DNA from: Faecalicatena faecalis
GTDB lineage: Bacteria; Bacillota; Clostridia; Lachnospirales; Lachnospiraceae
Direction of reading: 5' to 3'
Assembly (NCBI RefSeq): GCF_012524165.2
Contig: NZ_JABACJ020000008.1
Location: forward strand, 62,001 to 126,000
DNA: 64,000 bases
Shown: one piece after another, positions 23,691 through 32,491 of the stretch
Layout: each line of letters starts with the position of its first letter
How positions within the stretch are numbered: position 1 is the stretch's first letter
Notes under the pieces: generated by a model
The model's database searches: none
What the model saw: the letters and a program-made list of their open reading frames with translations, nothing else
What the model was told of the DNA's origin: nothing
Made by a program: the position numbers and the translations under genes

Positions 23691-24761
23691 ATGAAAGCGT
23701 TTCTGATATTAGAAGACGGAACCGTGTTTACAGGAACAAGTATCGGTTCGAAGAGAGAGATGATAAGTGAAATCGTGTTTAATACCTCTATGACTGGGTA
23801 TTTAGAGGTGCTGACCGACCCTTCATATGCGGGGCAGGCAGTTGTCATGACTTATCCGCTGATTGGGAATTATGGGATTACGCCGGACATGGAATCCAAA
23901 AAAGCATGGCCGGATGGTTATATTGTAAGGGAATTATCCCGCATGCCGAGCAACTTTAGGTGTGAGGGAACGATTCAGGATTTCCTTGAGAAACAGGACA
24001 TTCCGGGAATCGCAGACGTAGATACCCGTGCCCTTACCAAGATCTTAAGGGAAAAAGGTACCATGAATGGTATAATCACGACGAATGAAAATTATGATCT
24101 GGAAGAGATTCTTCCGAAGCTAAAGGCCTATCAGGTAGGAGAGGTAGTCTCCAAAGTGACATGTTCCGAGAAATATGTATTGGAAGGGACAGGAAAGAAA
24201 GTCGCACTCCTTGATTTAGGCGCTAAAAATAATATTGCCAACTCTTTAAATAAACGTGGTTGCTGCGTGACTGTTTATCCGGCCCACACAACTGCTGAAG
24301 AAATCATTTCAGCTCATCCTGACGGTATTATGCTCTCGAACGGTCCTGGAGACCCTGCAGACTGCATTTCTATTATCGAAGAAATCAAGAAACTATACAA
24401 TTCAGATATACCGATTTTTGCAATCTGTTTGGGACATCAATTGATGGCTCTTGCTACGGGTGCGACCACACATAAGTTAAAGTACGGTCACCGTGGAGGA
24501 AATCATCCGGTCAAAGATCTTCTGACCAACCGTGTATACATTTCTTCCCAGAATCACGGTTATGTAGTGGATACAGACAGTGTGGATTCAAAGATTGCAG
24601 TGCCGGCATTTGTGAACGTAAATGACGGGACGAACGAGGGACTGAAATATGTAGGGAAGAATATCTTCACCGTACAGTTCCACCCGGAGGCGTGTCCGGG
24701 GCCGCAGGATTCCGGTTACCTGTTTGACAGATTCATGGAAATGATGGAGGGAGCAGAATAA
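23691..24761 (+). CDS. carA: Carbamoyl phosphate synthase small (glutaminase) subunit
   Basis: CarA hydrolyses glutamine and passes ammonia to CarB. The N-terminal domain begins KAFLILEDGTVFTGTSIG. The class I amidotransferase domain has LSNGPGDPAD, the nucleophile motif FAICLGHQLMALA and QFHPEACPGPQD with His and Glu. The 356-residue length is normal. Its stop overlaps the carB ATG by one base. The product supplies carbamoyl phosphate for pyrimidine and arginine synthesis. Confidence 0.97.
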   Translation: MKAFLILEDGTVFTGTSIGSKREMISEIVFNTSMTGYLEVLTDPSYAGQAVVMTYPLIGNYGITPDMESKKAWPDGYIVRELSRMPSNFRCEGTIQDFLEKQDIPGIADVDTRALTKILREKGTMNGIITTNENYDLEEILPKLKAYQVGEVVSKVTCSEKYVLEGTGKKVALLDLGAKNNIANSLNKRGCCVTVYPAHTTAEEIISAHPDGIMLSNGPGDPADCISIIEEIKKLYNSDIPIFAICLGHQLMALATGATTHKLKYGHRGGNHPVKDLLTNRVYISSQNHGYVVDTDSVDSKIAVPAFVNVNDGTNEGLKYVGKNIFTVQFHPEACPGPQDSGYLFDRFMEMMEGAE

Positions 24762-27700
24762 TGCCAAGAGATAATAGTATCAAAAAAGTATTAGTCATCG
24801 GTTCCGGTCCGATCATCATCGGACAGGCCGCAGAGTTTGATTACGCAGGCACACAGGCGTGCCGTTCTTTGAAGGAAGAGGGCATTGAGGTTGTACTTTT
24901 AAACTCCAACCCGGCCACGATCATGACAGATAAGGACATCGCGGACCGTGTGTATATCGAGCCTCTTACCGTGGAAGTGGTAGAGCAGCTCATCAAAAAG
25001 GAGAAGCCTGACAGTGTGCTGCCGACACTGGGAGGCCAGGCAGGGCTGAACCTGGCGATGGAGCTGGATGAAAAGGGATTCTTAAAGGAGAACAATGTTC
25101 GTCTGATCGGCACTACATCCGAGACCATTAAGAAGGCAGAGGACCGTCTGGAATTCAAGGCTACCATGGAGAAGATCGGGGAGCCGGTGGCGGCATCTCT
25201 GGTCGTGGAAAATGTGGAGGATGGTCTTGCATTCGCCAATGAGATCGGTTATCCGGTGGTTCTTCGCCCGGCTTATACACTGGGAGGAAGCGGCGGCGGT
25301 ATCGCCCACAACAGCGAGCAGCTCATGGAGATTCTGGCGAACGGCCTGCGTCTCTCCCGTGTGGGGCAGGTGCTTGTAGAGCGCTGTATCGCAGGCTGGA
25401 AGGAAATCGAATATGAAGTGATGCGCGATTCCAACGGGAACTGCATTACCGTTTGTAATATGGAAAATATCGACCCGGTCGGCGTCCACACCGGAGACAG
25501 TATCGTTGTGGCTCCGTCACAGACACTGGGCGATAAGGAATACCAGATGCTGCGTACCTCCGCTTTGAACATCATCAGCGAGCTGAACATCACAGGCGGA
25601 TGTAACGTGCAGTATGCTCTTCACCCGGAAAGTTTCGAGTACTGCGTCATCGAGGTCAACCCGCGTGTAAGCCGTTCCTCCGCGCTGGCATCCAAGGCCA
25701 CAGGCTACCCGATCGCAAAGGTGGCGGCCAAGATCGCGTTGGGATACACACTGGATGAGATCAAGAACGCAATCACCGGAAAGACCTACGCAAGCTTCGA
25801 GCCGATGCTGGACTACTGCGTTGTCAAGATTCCAAGACTGCCATTTGACAAGTTCATCAGTGCCAAGAGGACACTGACGACCCAGATGAAGGCGACCGGA
25901 GAGGTCATGAGTATCTGCGACAACTTCGAGGGTGCGCTGATGAAGGCAATCCGTTCCCTGGAGCAGCATGTAGACAGCTTAATGTCCTATGATTTTACAT
26001 CTCTTTCAGAGGATGAGCTCACCGAGCAGCTTGCAAAGGTAGATGATATGCGAATCTGGAGGATTGCAGAGGCCATCCGTAGAGGCATCAGTTACGAGAC
26101 AATCCATGAGATCACGAAGATTGATTACTGGTTCATTGATAAATTTGCCATCATCGTAGAGATGGAGCAGGCTCTGAAAAACGAGGAGCTCACACCTGAA
26201 CTTTTAAAAGAAGCGAAGCGCATCGAGTTCCCGGACAATGTCATTGCAGATCTGACCGGGAAGACAGAACAGGAAATCCACGACATGCGTCATGAAAATG
26301 GAATCGTGGCAGCCTATAAGATGGTGGATACCTGTGCGGCAGAATTTGCGGCAGCTACACCTTATTATTACTCTGTATATGGAAGAGAAAATGAGGTCGA
26401 AAAGACCAGTGGCAAAAAGAAGGTCCTGGTGCTTGGCTCCGGTCCGATTCGCATTGGACAGGGAATCGAGTTCGACTTCTGTTCCGTGCACTGTACCTGG
26501 GCATTTTCCAAGGAAGGCTATGAGACCATCATTGTAAATAATAACCCGGAGACCGTAAGTACGGACTTCGACATCGCAGATAAGCTGTACTTTGAACCAC
26601 TGACCCCGGAAGATGTGAAGAGCATCGTGGATCTGGAAAAACCAGACGGAGCCGTTGTCCAGTTCGGCGGACAGACCGCCATCAAGCTGACAGAAAGCCT
26701 GATGAAGATGGGCGTGCCGATTCTGGGAACCTCCGCAGAAAATGTGGACAAAGCGGAAGACCGTGAGCTGTTCGATGAGATTCTGGAAGAATGCCAGATC
26801 CCGCGTCCGACAGGTGGCACCGTATTTACCGCAGAGGAAGCAAAAGAAGTGGCAAACAGACTGTGCTATCCGGTGTTAGTCAGACCTTCCTACGTGCTCG
26901 GCGGCCAGGGAATGCAGATCGCCATCAACGATCACGATATTGATGAATTCATTGGAATCATCAACCGAATCGCACAGGATCACCCGATTCTGGTAGACAA
27001 GTACCTCCAGGGAAAAGAAATCGAGGTCGACGCAGTATGCGATGGTGAGGATATCCTGATTCCGGGAATCATGGAGCACATCGAGCGTGCGGGAATCCAC
27101 TCTGGAGACAGTATTTCTGTCTATCCTGCACAGAGCCTTACAAAGGCTGCGAAAGAGAAGATTGCCGAGTACACCAGAAGACTGGCAAAATCCCTCCACG
27201 TCATCGGACTGATCAACATCCAGTTCATCGTATGCGGAGAGGAAGATGTCTATGTCATCGAGGTCAACCCACGTTCCAGCCGTACCGTGCCGTATATCAG
27301 CAAGGTGACCGGAATCCCGATCGTGCCGCTGGCAACCAAAGTCATCATCGGCAGCAAGATCAAAGACCTGGGCTACACCCCGGGGCTCCAGAAAGAAGCA
27401 GACTACGTGGCAATCAAGATGCCGGTATTCTCCTTCGAGAAAATCCGCGGCGCAGACATCAGCCTGGGACCAGAAATGAAATCCACAGGAGAGTGCTTAG
27501 GAATCGCCAAAACATTTGACGAAGCCCTCTATAAAGCATTCTTAGGAGCAGGAATCAACCTGCCGAAATACAAGAACATGATCATGACCGTTCGTGACGA
27601 AGACAAGCCGGAGGCAGTGGAGATCGGACGCCGTTTCGAAAAAATCGGTTACCGCATCTTCGCCACAAAAAGCACCGCAGAGGCCCTGCAGGCAGGCGGC

Positions 27701-27964
27701 GTAAAAGCAATCCCAGTCCGCAAGATCGAGCAGGAGTCCCCGAACTTACTGGACCTGATCCTGGGACACGAGATCGACCTGGTCATCGATACCCCTGCCC
27801 AGGGAGCCGAACACTCCAGAGATGGATTCGTCATCCGCAGAAACGCCATCGAGACAGGAGTCAACGTGCTCACCGCCATGGATACCGCGAGGGCACTGAT
27901 CACAAGCCTGGAAAACACAGATATCCAGAAACTCACCCTTATAGACATCGCGACCGTACAATAA
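24761..27964 (+). CDS. carB: Carbamoyl phosphate synthase large subunit
   Basis: CarB makes carbamoyl phosphate from bicarbonate, ammonia and two ATP. The 1067-residue protein contains two ATP-grasp halves. The first has VIGSGPIIIGQAAEFDYAGT and LRPAYTLGGSGGGIA; the second has LGSGPIRIGQGIEFDF and RPSYVLGGQGMQIA. An oligomerisation segment lies between them and an MGS-like allosteric domain covers about the last 130 residues (GYRIFATKSTAEAL, DLVIDTP). The gene is intact and coupled to carA. The MGS domain suggests control by UMP or ornithine, as is known for the family. Confidence 0.98.
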   Translation: MPRDNSIKKVLVIGSGPIIIGQAAEFDYAGTQACRSLKEEGIEVVLLNSNPATIMTDKDIADRVYIEPLTVEVVEQLIKKEKPDSVLPTLGGQAGLNLAMELDEKGFLKENNVRLIGTTSETIKKAEDRLEFKATMEKIGEPVAASLVVENVEDGLAFANEIGYPVVLRPAYTLGGSGGGIAHNSEQLMEILANGLRLSRVGQVLVERCIAGWKEIEYEVMRDSNGNCITVCNMENIDPVGVHTGDSIVVAPSQTLGDKEYQMLRTSALNIISELNITGGCNVQYALHPESFEYCVIEVNPRVSRSSALASKATGYPIAKVAAKIALGYTLDEIKNAITGKTYASFEPMLDYCVVKIPRLPFDKFISAKRTLTTQMKATGEVMSICDNFEGALMKAIRSLEQHVDSLMSYDFTSLSEDELTEQLAKVDDMRIWRIAEAIRRGISYETIHEITKIDYWFIDKFAIIVEMEQALKNEELTPELLKEAKRIEFPDNVIADLTGKTEQEIHDMRHENGIVAAYKMVDTCAAEFAAATPYYYSVYGRENEVEKTSGKKKVLVLGSGPIRIGQGIEFDFCSVHCTWAFSKEGYETIIVNNNPETVSTDFDIADKLYFEPLTPEDVKSIVDLEKPDGAVVQFGGQTAIKLTESLMKMGVPILGTSAENVDKAEDRELFDEILEECQIPRPTGGTVFTAEEAKEVANRLCYPVLVRPSYVLGGQGMQIAINDHDIDEFIGIINRIAQDHPILVDKYLQGKEIEVDAVCDGEDILIPGIMEHIERAGIHSGDSISVYPAQSLTKAAKEKIAEYTRRLAKSLHVIGLINIQFIVCGEEDVYVIEVNPRSSRTVPYISKVTGIPIVPLATKVIIGSKIKDLGYTPGLQKEADYVAIKMPVFSFEKIRGADISLGPEMKSTGECLGIAKTFDEALYKAFLGAGINLPKYKNMIMTVRDEDKPEAVEIGRRFEKIGYRIFATKSTAEALQAGGVKAIPVRKIEQESPNLLDLILGHEIDLVIDTPAQGAEHSRDGFVIRRNAIETGVNVLTAMDTARALITSLENTDIQKLTLIDIATVQ

Positions 27965-28009
27965 ACGTTCGTTAGGAATGAAGTGGAAGACGAGTTGGGG
28001 CGCTGTATA

Positions 28010-28290
28010 GAAAGGTGAACCTGTCCCCCGCCGGGACTTACATGCCGTTTCGAAGCCTTACCGCTCGCAGAGAATATGTAACAGAAAATAAGGAGAAAAT
28101 GGAGGTTACCTGACACATTCGGCCCAAAATCTGATGATTTTGCACCTCAGGTGTCAGCATGCTTTGATGTGAGACATCAAAGCATGGCCTCCATTTTCTC
28201 CTTATTTTCTGCAACATATTCTAACTGCTCGCTTAGATGGCTGTTCGAAACGGTATGTAAGCCCCGGTGGGGGACAGGCTCACCTTTCTT
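28010..28290. repeat. Large imperfect palindrome (about 280 bases) downstream of carB
   Basis: Arms 28010-28105 and 28188-28290 are inverted copies, alike over roughly 95 bases with small gaps. The inner 24 bases (ending GGAGAAAATGGAGG) match perfectly and the outer part shares AAAGGTGA and CCTGTCCCCC. The centre has its own hairpins: ACCTGACA/TGTCAGC, AAAATC/GATTTT and GCATGCTTTGATGT/ACATCAAAGCATG. No convincing coding frame is present. It may be a miniature transposable element or a structured RNA/DNA element, and it could end carB transcription. This is the main content of the 593-base gap between carB and the YeiH-type gene. Confidence 0.75.
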
Positions 28291-28341
28291 ACAGCTAGGC
28301 GCATCAGGTCGGGACACACTCCATTTTAGGGGGAACGTTGT

Positions 28342-28410
28342 GGGAAGCACCGGATGGAGACTGTCAGGGTGGGATTTTGCTCCACCCTGGCAGTCCCCAT
28401 CCGTCTTCCC
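28342..28410. repeat. GC-rich long hairpin
   Basis: The arms GGGAAG-CGGATGG-GACTG-CAGGGTGG and their complement form a stem of about 30 bases with a few mismatches and a short loop (ATTTTGC). No T-run follows. It lies just outside the large palindrome and leads into the tandem repeat. Confidence 0.7.
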
Positions 28411-28485
28411 CACCCGAATGCCTTCCGATGTATGGTCTTCCCGACCCGGAATCCCTCCCGATGTATGGTCTACCCACCCGACATG
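28403..28485. repeat. Tandem repeat of about 33 bases (2.5 copies)
   Basis: Copies 28403-28434 and 28435-28467 both begin GTCTTCCC, contain ACCCG and end CCGATGTATG. A third partial copy starts at 28468 with GTCTACCCACCCG. The inverse of its end, CCATACATCCGA, occurs again near 28541. It is cytosine-rich and non-coding as far as I can see. Confidence 0.7.
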
Positions 28486-28557
28486 ATGCCCCCAGCGCGG
28501 CTTCTCCTAAGCGTCCGGTCCCGCATCTTCTCCCGGGCAGCCCCATACATCCGATTC

Positions 28558-29565
28558 CTACCAGATGCCCAGAAAGTATTGCATCCCCAAACTGACGCAT
28601 GCGATCCCCACCCAGCAGCAGAATCCGGTGAAGATTGGTTTTGCTCCGGTCTTTACGAGGTGGACGATGTTAGTGTTGATTCCGATCGCTGCCATTGCCA
28701 TGATGATGAGGAATTTGCTCAGGTCTTTTAATGGCGCTGTTACGCTGGCAGGCAGATGGAATACGGAGGTTACTACGGCTGCGAGGATGAAGAACAGTAC
28801 GAAGTATGGGAAGGTCTTTTTCAGGCTGAAGGAGGAGCCTTCTTCCTTTTTCTCTTTTCTTTCACCATAGATGGCCAGTGCAAGGGTGATCGGGATGATC
28901 GCCAGTGTTCTTGTCATTTTTACAATGGCTGCCGCCTCAAGAGTATGACTTCCATACATGCCGTCCCAGGCTGCTGCGGCAGCGGTAACGGATGAAGTAT
29001 CGTTGATGGCAGTTCCGGCGAAGAGACCGAATCCTTCATTGCTTAAGTGCAGCGCTCCTCCCAGTGCTGGGAAGATCAGGGCCGCGATGACGTTGAAGAG
29101 GAAGATGACAGAGATAGACTGTGCAACTTCTTCATCGGTCGCGCGGATGACCGGTGCTGTGGCTGCAATGGCGGAACCTCCGCAGATGGATGAGCCTACT
29201 CCGACCAGTATCGCGTTGTTTGGATGTAATTTTAATGCTTTATATAAAATAAAGGCGATGATCAGTGAAGTACTGATTGTGGAAATGATAATAGGCAGTG
29301 ACTGGCGGCCTTTTGCAAGGATATCAGTCAGATTCATGCCGAAGCCGAGGAAAACGACTGCGGCCTGCAGGATTTTTTTGGAAGTATAGGTGACTCCCGG
29401 TTTTATGGTTTCCTTTTGTTTGATCATCAGGGTCAGTACCATGCCGATCAGGATGGAAAATACCGGGCCCCCAATGACCGGTACGGCCTTTCCTAAAAAC
29501 CAGGCTGGTATGGCAATCGTGAGACAGAGAAGAAGTCCCGGACCATTTTTTTTCATAAAATTCAT
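28558..29565 (-). CDS. YeiH/UPF0324 family putative sulfate exporter
   Basis: I place the start at ATG 29565 because GGAGG lies eight bases upstream, giving 335 residues; the frame continues upstream to 29604 without a ribosome-binding site. About ten membrane segments are predicted. Family landmarks are [37 protein letters not shown] and [18 protein letters not shown]. Family members are annotated as sulfate or small-anion exporters. It is divergent from a LysR regulator, the same arrangement as yeiH-yeiE in enterobacteria. The real substrate is unknown. Confidence 0.88.
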   Translation of the reverse strand: MNFMKKNGPGLLLCLTIAIPAWFLGKAVPVIGGPVFSILIGMVLTLMIKQKETIKPGVTYTSKKILQAAVVFLGFGMNLTDILAKGRQSLPIIISTISTSLIIAFILYKALKLHPNNAILVGVGSSICGGSAIAATAPVIRATDEEVAQSISVIFLFNVIAALIFPALGGALHLSNEGFGLFAGTAINDTSSVTAAAAAWDGMYGSHTLEAAAIVKMTRTLAIIPITLALAIYGERKEKKEEGSSFSLKKTFPYFVLFFILAAVVTSVFHLPASVTAPLKDLSKFLIIMAMAAIGINTNIVHLVKTGAKPIFTGFCCWVGIACVSLGMQYFLGIW

Positions 29566-29654
29566 TTGTAGATCCTCCGTTCCTTTGGTATAAAAATGAT
29601 TCACTATTTGATAGACGTCACAGCCATAGGAGCCGGGACCGTCGTGATTCTTAT

Positions 29655-29722
29655 GATATCATAAAACATCCATAAAATAAAATTATAAAACTTTATTTTA
29701 CTATAAAATTATGTTATGATTT
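29655..29722. promoter_or_regulatory. AT-rich divergent control region between the YeiH-type and LysR genes
   Basis: The region repeats the words AAAATAAAATTATAAAA and TTTATTTTACTATAAAATTATG, giving overlapping inverted repeats of the T-N11-A kind bound by LysR proteins. It sits between the two divergent genes. The exact promoters are unclear because of the AT-richness. Confidence 0.45.
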
Positions 29723-29794
29723 AAAAAAGGATTCAAATAGCAGCGGGCACACCTTAAAAAAGAGGGTCTCCCGCTTATCTAATGGGGGATTGCG

Positions 29795-30679
29795 ATGTTA
29801 GATTTTCGGATGGAGACATTTCTTACAGTATGTGAGTATATGAATTTTACAAGAGCGGCAGAGGTGTTGAATATTACACAGCCGGCAGTCTCACAGCACG
29901 TGCATCATTTAGAGAAGCATTATCAGGTGAAGCTGTTCCATTATGAAGGGAAGAAGCTTCGGCTCACACCGCCTGGGGAGATGCTGCGCAGTGCGGCTTT
30001 GACCATGATGCACGATGAACTTTCATTAGAGAAGCGTATGCAAAGTATGTCCAAGGGCTTTCAGGATATCCGCTTCGGTGCTACGATGACGGTCGGAGAG
30101 GTGATCATGGCCCGGATCTTGAAGCAGTATCTGGTACAGTACCCGGAGACACAGCTTCATATGGAAGTGGGGAATACGCAGGAACTTCTGCAGAAGCTGG
30201 ACGATGGAGAACTTGATTTTGCATTGGTGGAGGGCTTTTTTAAGAAGAGTGAATATGACTTCCTGCATTTCTCCACAGAGAATTACATTGCAGTGTGTGG
30301 ACCGTATTATCCATTTCGGAAAAAAGTAAGACGGCTGGAGGATTTATTTGGTGAACGGCTGCTGCTTAGAGAGTTCGGTTCGGGGACCAGAGAAGTCTTG
30401 GAACGCTATCTCGATTCTAAGAATTTTGGAATCGATGACTTCGCAAAGACTGCGGAAATCGGGAGCCTGCATACGATTAAGGAGTTGACAAAAGAGGGGC
30501 TAGGTATTACATTTTTATATGAGATTGCAGTCAGACAGGAACTGGAAAAGGGCGAATTGAAGGAAATTCGACTCAAGGATTTTAAACTCAGCCATGATTT
30601 TACATTTATTTGGAGACGAGGGAGTATCTATGCGGATATGTATCGGGTTTTATTCCATCGTTTCTCGGAGATTGTGTAA
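29795..30679 (+). CDS. LysR family transcriptional regulator
   Basis: The 294-residue protein has the LysR winged helix-turn-helix at residues 1-60: FLTVCEYMNFTRAAEVLNIT, QPAVSQHVHHLEKHYQVKLF. A substrate-binding fold follows with IRFGATMTVGEVIMARIL and LLREFGSGTREVLERYL. It resembles the YeiE/CysB-like group. Given the divergent YeiH-type transporter it most likely controls that gene and itself, perhaps in response to a sulfur compound (inference). Confidence 0.92.
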   Translation: MLDFRMETFLTVCEYMNFTRAAEVLNITQPAVSQHVHHLEKHYQVKLFHYEGKKLRLTPPGEMLRSAALTMMHDELSLEKRMQSMSKGFQDIRFGATMTVGEVIMARILKQYLVQYPETQLHMEVGNTQELLQKLDDGELDFALVEGFFKKSEYDFLHFSTENYIAVCGPYYPFRKKVRRLEDLFGERLLLREFGSGTREVLERYLDSKNFGIDDFAKTAEIGSLHTIKELTKEGLGITFLYEIAVRQELEKGELKEIRLKDFKLSHDFTFIWRRGSIYADMYRVLFHRFSEIV

Positions 30680-30700
30680 AAAAGTGGAATGACAGCTTTT

Positions 30701-30765
30701 GGCTGCGGCAATGCTAAGAGAAGAGGACCAAAGCCCTGGGCTGCGGTTACGATAAGAAAAGAGGA
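30701..30765 (+). repeat. Duplicated 27-base leader sequence before the sufC-like gene
   Basis: GGCTGCGG-(6)-TAAGARAAGAGGA occurs at 30701-30727 and 30739-30765 with a few differences. The second copy lies within ten bases of the start codon and supplies part of its ribosome-binding site. Confidence 0.5.
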
Positions 30766-30773
30766 AGAGTAAG

Positions 30774-31520
30774 ATGTTACAGGTAGAACATTTATCATAC
30801 GATGTATCGGAGGAGGGCAGACAGTCAGAGATCCTTTCTGATGTCAGCTTCTCTGTTGCAGATGGCGAGATGCTGGTGATCACGGGGCCAAACGGAGGCG
30901 GAAAGTCCACACTGGCTAAGCTTCTGATGGGAATCAACAGACAGACTGCCGGAAGGATTCTTTTAAATGGAGAAGATATCACGGATATGTCCATCAATGA
31001 GCGTGCGAAGGCAGGTATGGGATTCGCATTCCAGCAGCCGCCGAGATTCAAGGGGATGACGGTTCGCAGACTTCTGACCCTTGCAGCGGGAAGACAACTG
31101 TCAGAGGATGAATGCTGTTCCCTCTTAAGCAGTGTGGGGCTTTGTGCAATGGAATACATTGATAGGGAAGCGGATGCCACTTTATCCGGTGGGGAGATGA
31201 AGCGGATCGAGATTGCGACGGTACTGGCAAAGCATCATGATATCTGTATTTTTGATGAGCCAGAGGCAGGAATCGACCTGTGGAGCTTTTCTATGCTGAT
31301 CAAGCGGTTTGAGAAGATTCATAAGGCGAAAAAGGAGAGTCTGATTCTTATTTCTCATCAGGAAAGGATTATTCAGATGGCAGACCGGATCATGGTCATC
31401 TCGGATGGAAAGGTAGAATCGATTGGAGAGGCAGCGAAGATCATGCCACAGCTATTTGGGCAGGAGACGGAATCCTGCACCTGCAGACAGCAAAAGGGAG
31501 GTGAGCTCTGTGAAGCTTAA
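30774..31520 (+). CDS. sufC: SufC-like ABC ATPase of a minimal Fe-S assembly system
   Basis: The 248-residue ATPase has Walker A GPNGGGKST, signature LSGGEMKR, Walker B ICIFDEPEAGID and the H-loop LISHQER. FAFQQPPRFKGMTVR and the EPEAGID form are typical of SufC rather than of importers. SufC powers Fe-S cluster formation on the SufB/D scaffold. Its end overlaps the start of the SufB-like gene by 11 bases. SufS, SufU and a second SufB/D gene are missing from the locus, matching the two-gene SUF-like minimal type described in anaerobes. Confidence 0.85.
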   Translation: MLQVEHLSYDVSEEGRQSEILSDVSFSVADGEMLVITGPNGGGKSTLAKLLMGINRQTAGRILLNGEDITDMSINERAKAGMGFAFQQPPRFKGMTVRRLLTLAAGRQLSEDECCSLLSSVGLCAMEYIDREADATLSGGEMKRIEIATVLAKHHDICIFDEPEAGIDLWSFSMLIKRFEKIHKAKKESLILISHQERIIQMADRIMVISDGKVESIGEAAKIMPQLFGQETESCTCRQQKGGELCEA

Positions 31521-32433
31521 TGAAGCAGCGGAAAATGTACTTAAGGTGATTGATTCCTATGGTTTTAAAGAACAGGGAGCTTATAACCTCCGTCTTAACG
31601 GTATGGCAGTGTGCCATGGTGACAGCCGTCATATCCGAATCGTGAAGAAGGAAGATAAGCCGGGAATCGATATTTTTATCAGTGGTGAGGCAAAGGACGA
31701 ACAGGTCCATATTCCGGTCGTGATGTCAGAGTCTGGTATGAAGGATGTTGTATATAACGATTTTTATATTGAGGACGGTGCTGATGTGACCATCATCGCG
31801 GGCTGCGGAATCCACAATGACGGATGCAGCGAGAGCCGCCATGACGGGATTCATGCGTTCCACATTGGGAAAGATGCGAATGTGAAATATATAGAGAACC
31901 ACTATGCAGAGGGAAATGGAACCGGGGGAAAGGTATTGAACCCAGTGACGAAGATTTATGTAGGGGAGAATTCTATCTTTACTTTGGAGACGACCCAGAT
32001 CAAAGGGGTGGATTCTACAGAAAGAGAGACCTTTATCGAACTTGCCAAGGGAGCTAAGCTTTTCGTGACAGAGAAGCTGATGACTCATGCGGACCAGAGT
32101 GCCATTTCGAACATGGACGTTCAGTTGAATGGAGAGAACAGCTCCGCAAGAATCGTATCACGTTCTGTTGCAAAGGGAACCTCCAGACAGGTCTTTCATC
32201 CCAGAGCAGTGGGGAATAACCTGTGCCATGCACATGTGCAGTGTGATTCCATCATCATGGATGAGGCGGAGATCAGTTCTATACCGGAGATCAATGCAAA
32301 GCATGTGGATGCACAGATCGTGCATGAGGCAGCGATTGGAAGAATCAACGATGAACAGTTGACGAAGCTCCGGACCTTCGGGATGTCAGAAGAAGAGGCA
32401 GAGGCAGTCATCATTGAGACATTTTTGAATTAG
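31510..32433 (+). CDS. SufB/SufD-like scaffold protein of a minimal Fe-S assembly system
   Basis: The likely start is GTG 31510 behind GGGAGGTGA, giving 307 residues, much shorter than SufB (about 470). The beta-helix core is visible: ADVTIIAGCGIHNDG, DGIHAFHIGKDANVKYIENHY and VTKIYVGENSIFTLETTQIKG. The conserved tail is SSIPEINAKHVDAQIVHEAAIGRINDEQL, with LRTFGMSEEEAEAVII. It overlaps the SufC-like gene and should form a complex with it. A scaffold role is inference from family and context. Confidence 0.85.
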   Translation: MKLNEAAENVLKVIDSYGFKEQGAYNLRLNGMAVCHGDSRHIRIVKKEDKPGIDIFISGEAKDEQVHIPVVMSESGMKDVVYNDFYIEDGADVTIIAGCGIHNDGCSESRHDGIHAFHIGKDANVKYIENHYAEGNGTGGKVLNPVTKIYVGENSIFTLETTQIKGVDSTERETFIELAKGAKLFVTEKLMTHADQSAISNMDVQLNGENSSARIVSRSVAKGTSRQVFHPRAVGNNLCHAHVQCDSIIMDEAEISSIPEINAKHVDAQIVHEAAIGRINDEQLTKLRTFGMSEEEAEAVIIETFLN

Positions 32434-32491
32434 AGTGTGTTTGCAGATTGCAGGAATGAATTTTCAAACACGCTAGAGCAGGGAGAGAATT

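Noticed and set aside
28010..28290. Retron or group II intron reading of the large palindrome
   Set aside because: No reverse transcriptase gene and no intron domain V motif are nearby; the structure alone is not enough.
28151..28731. Several overlapping frames in the palindrome and tandem-repeat region
   Set aside because: They are by-products of the repeats, lack ribosome-binding sites and give low-complexity Pro/Ser/Arg-rich proteins.
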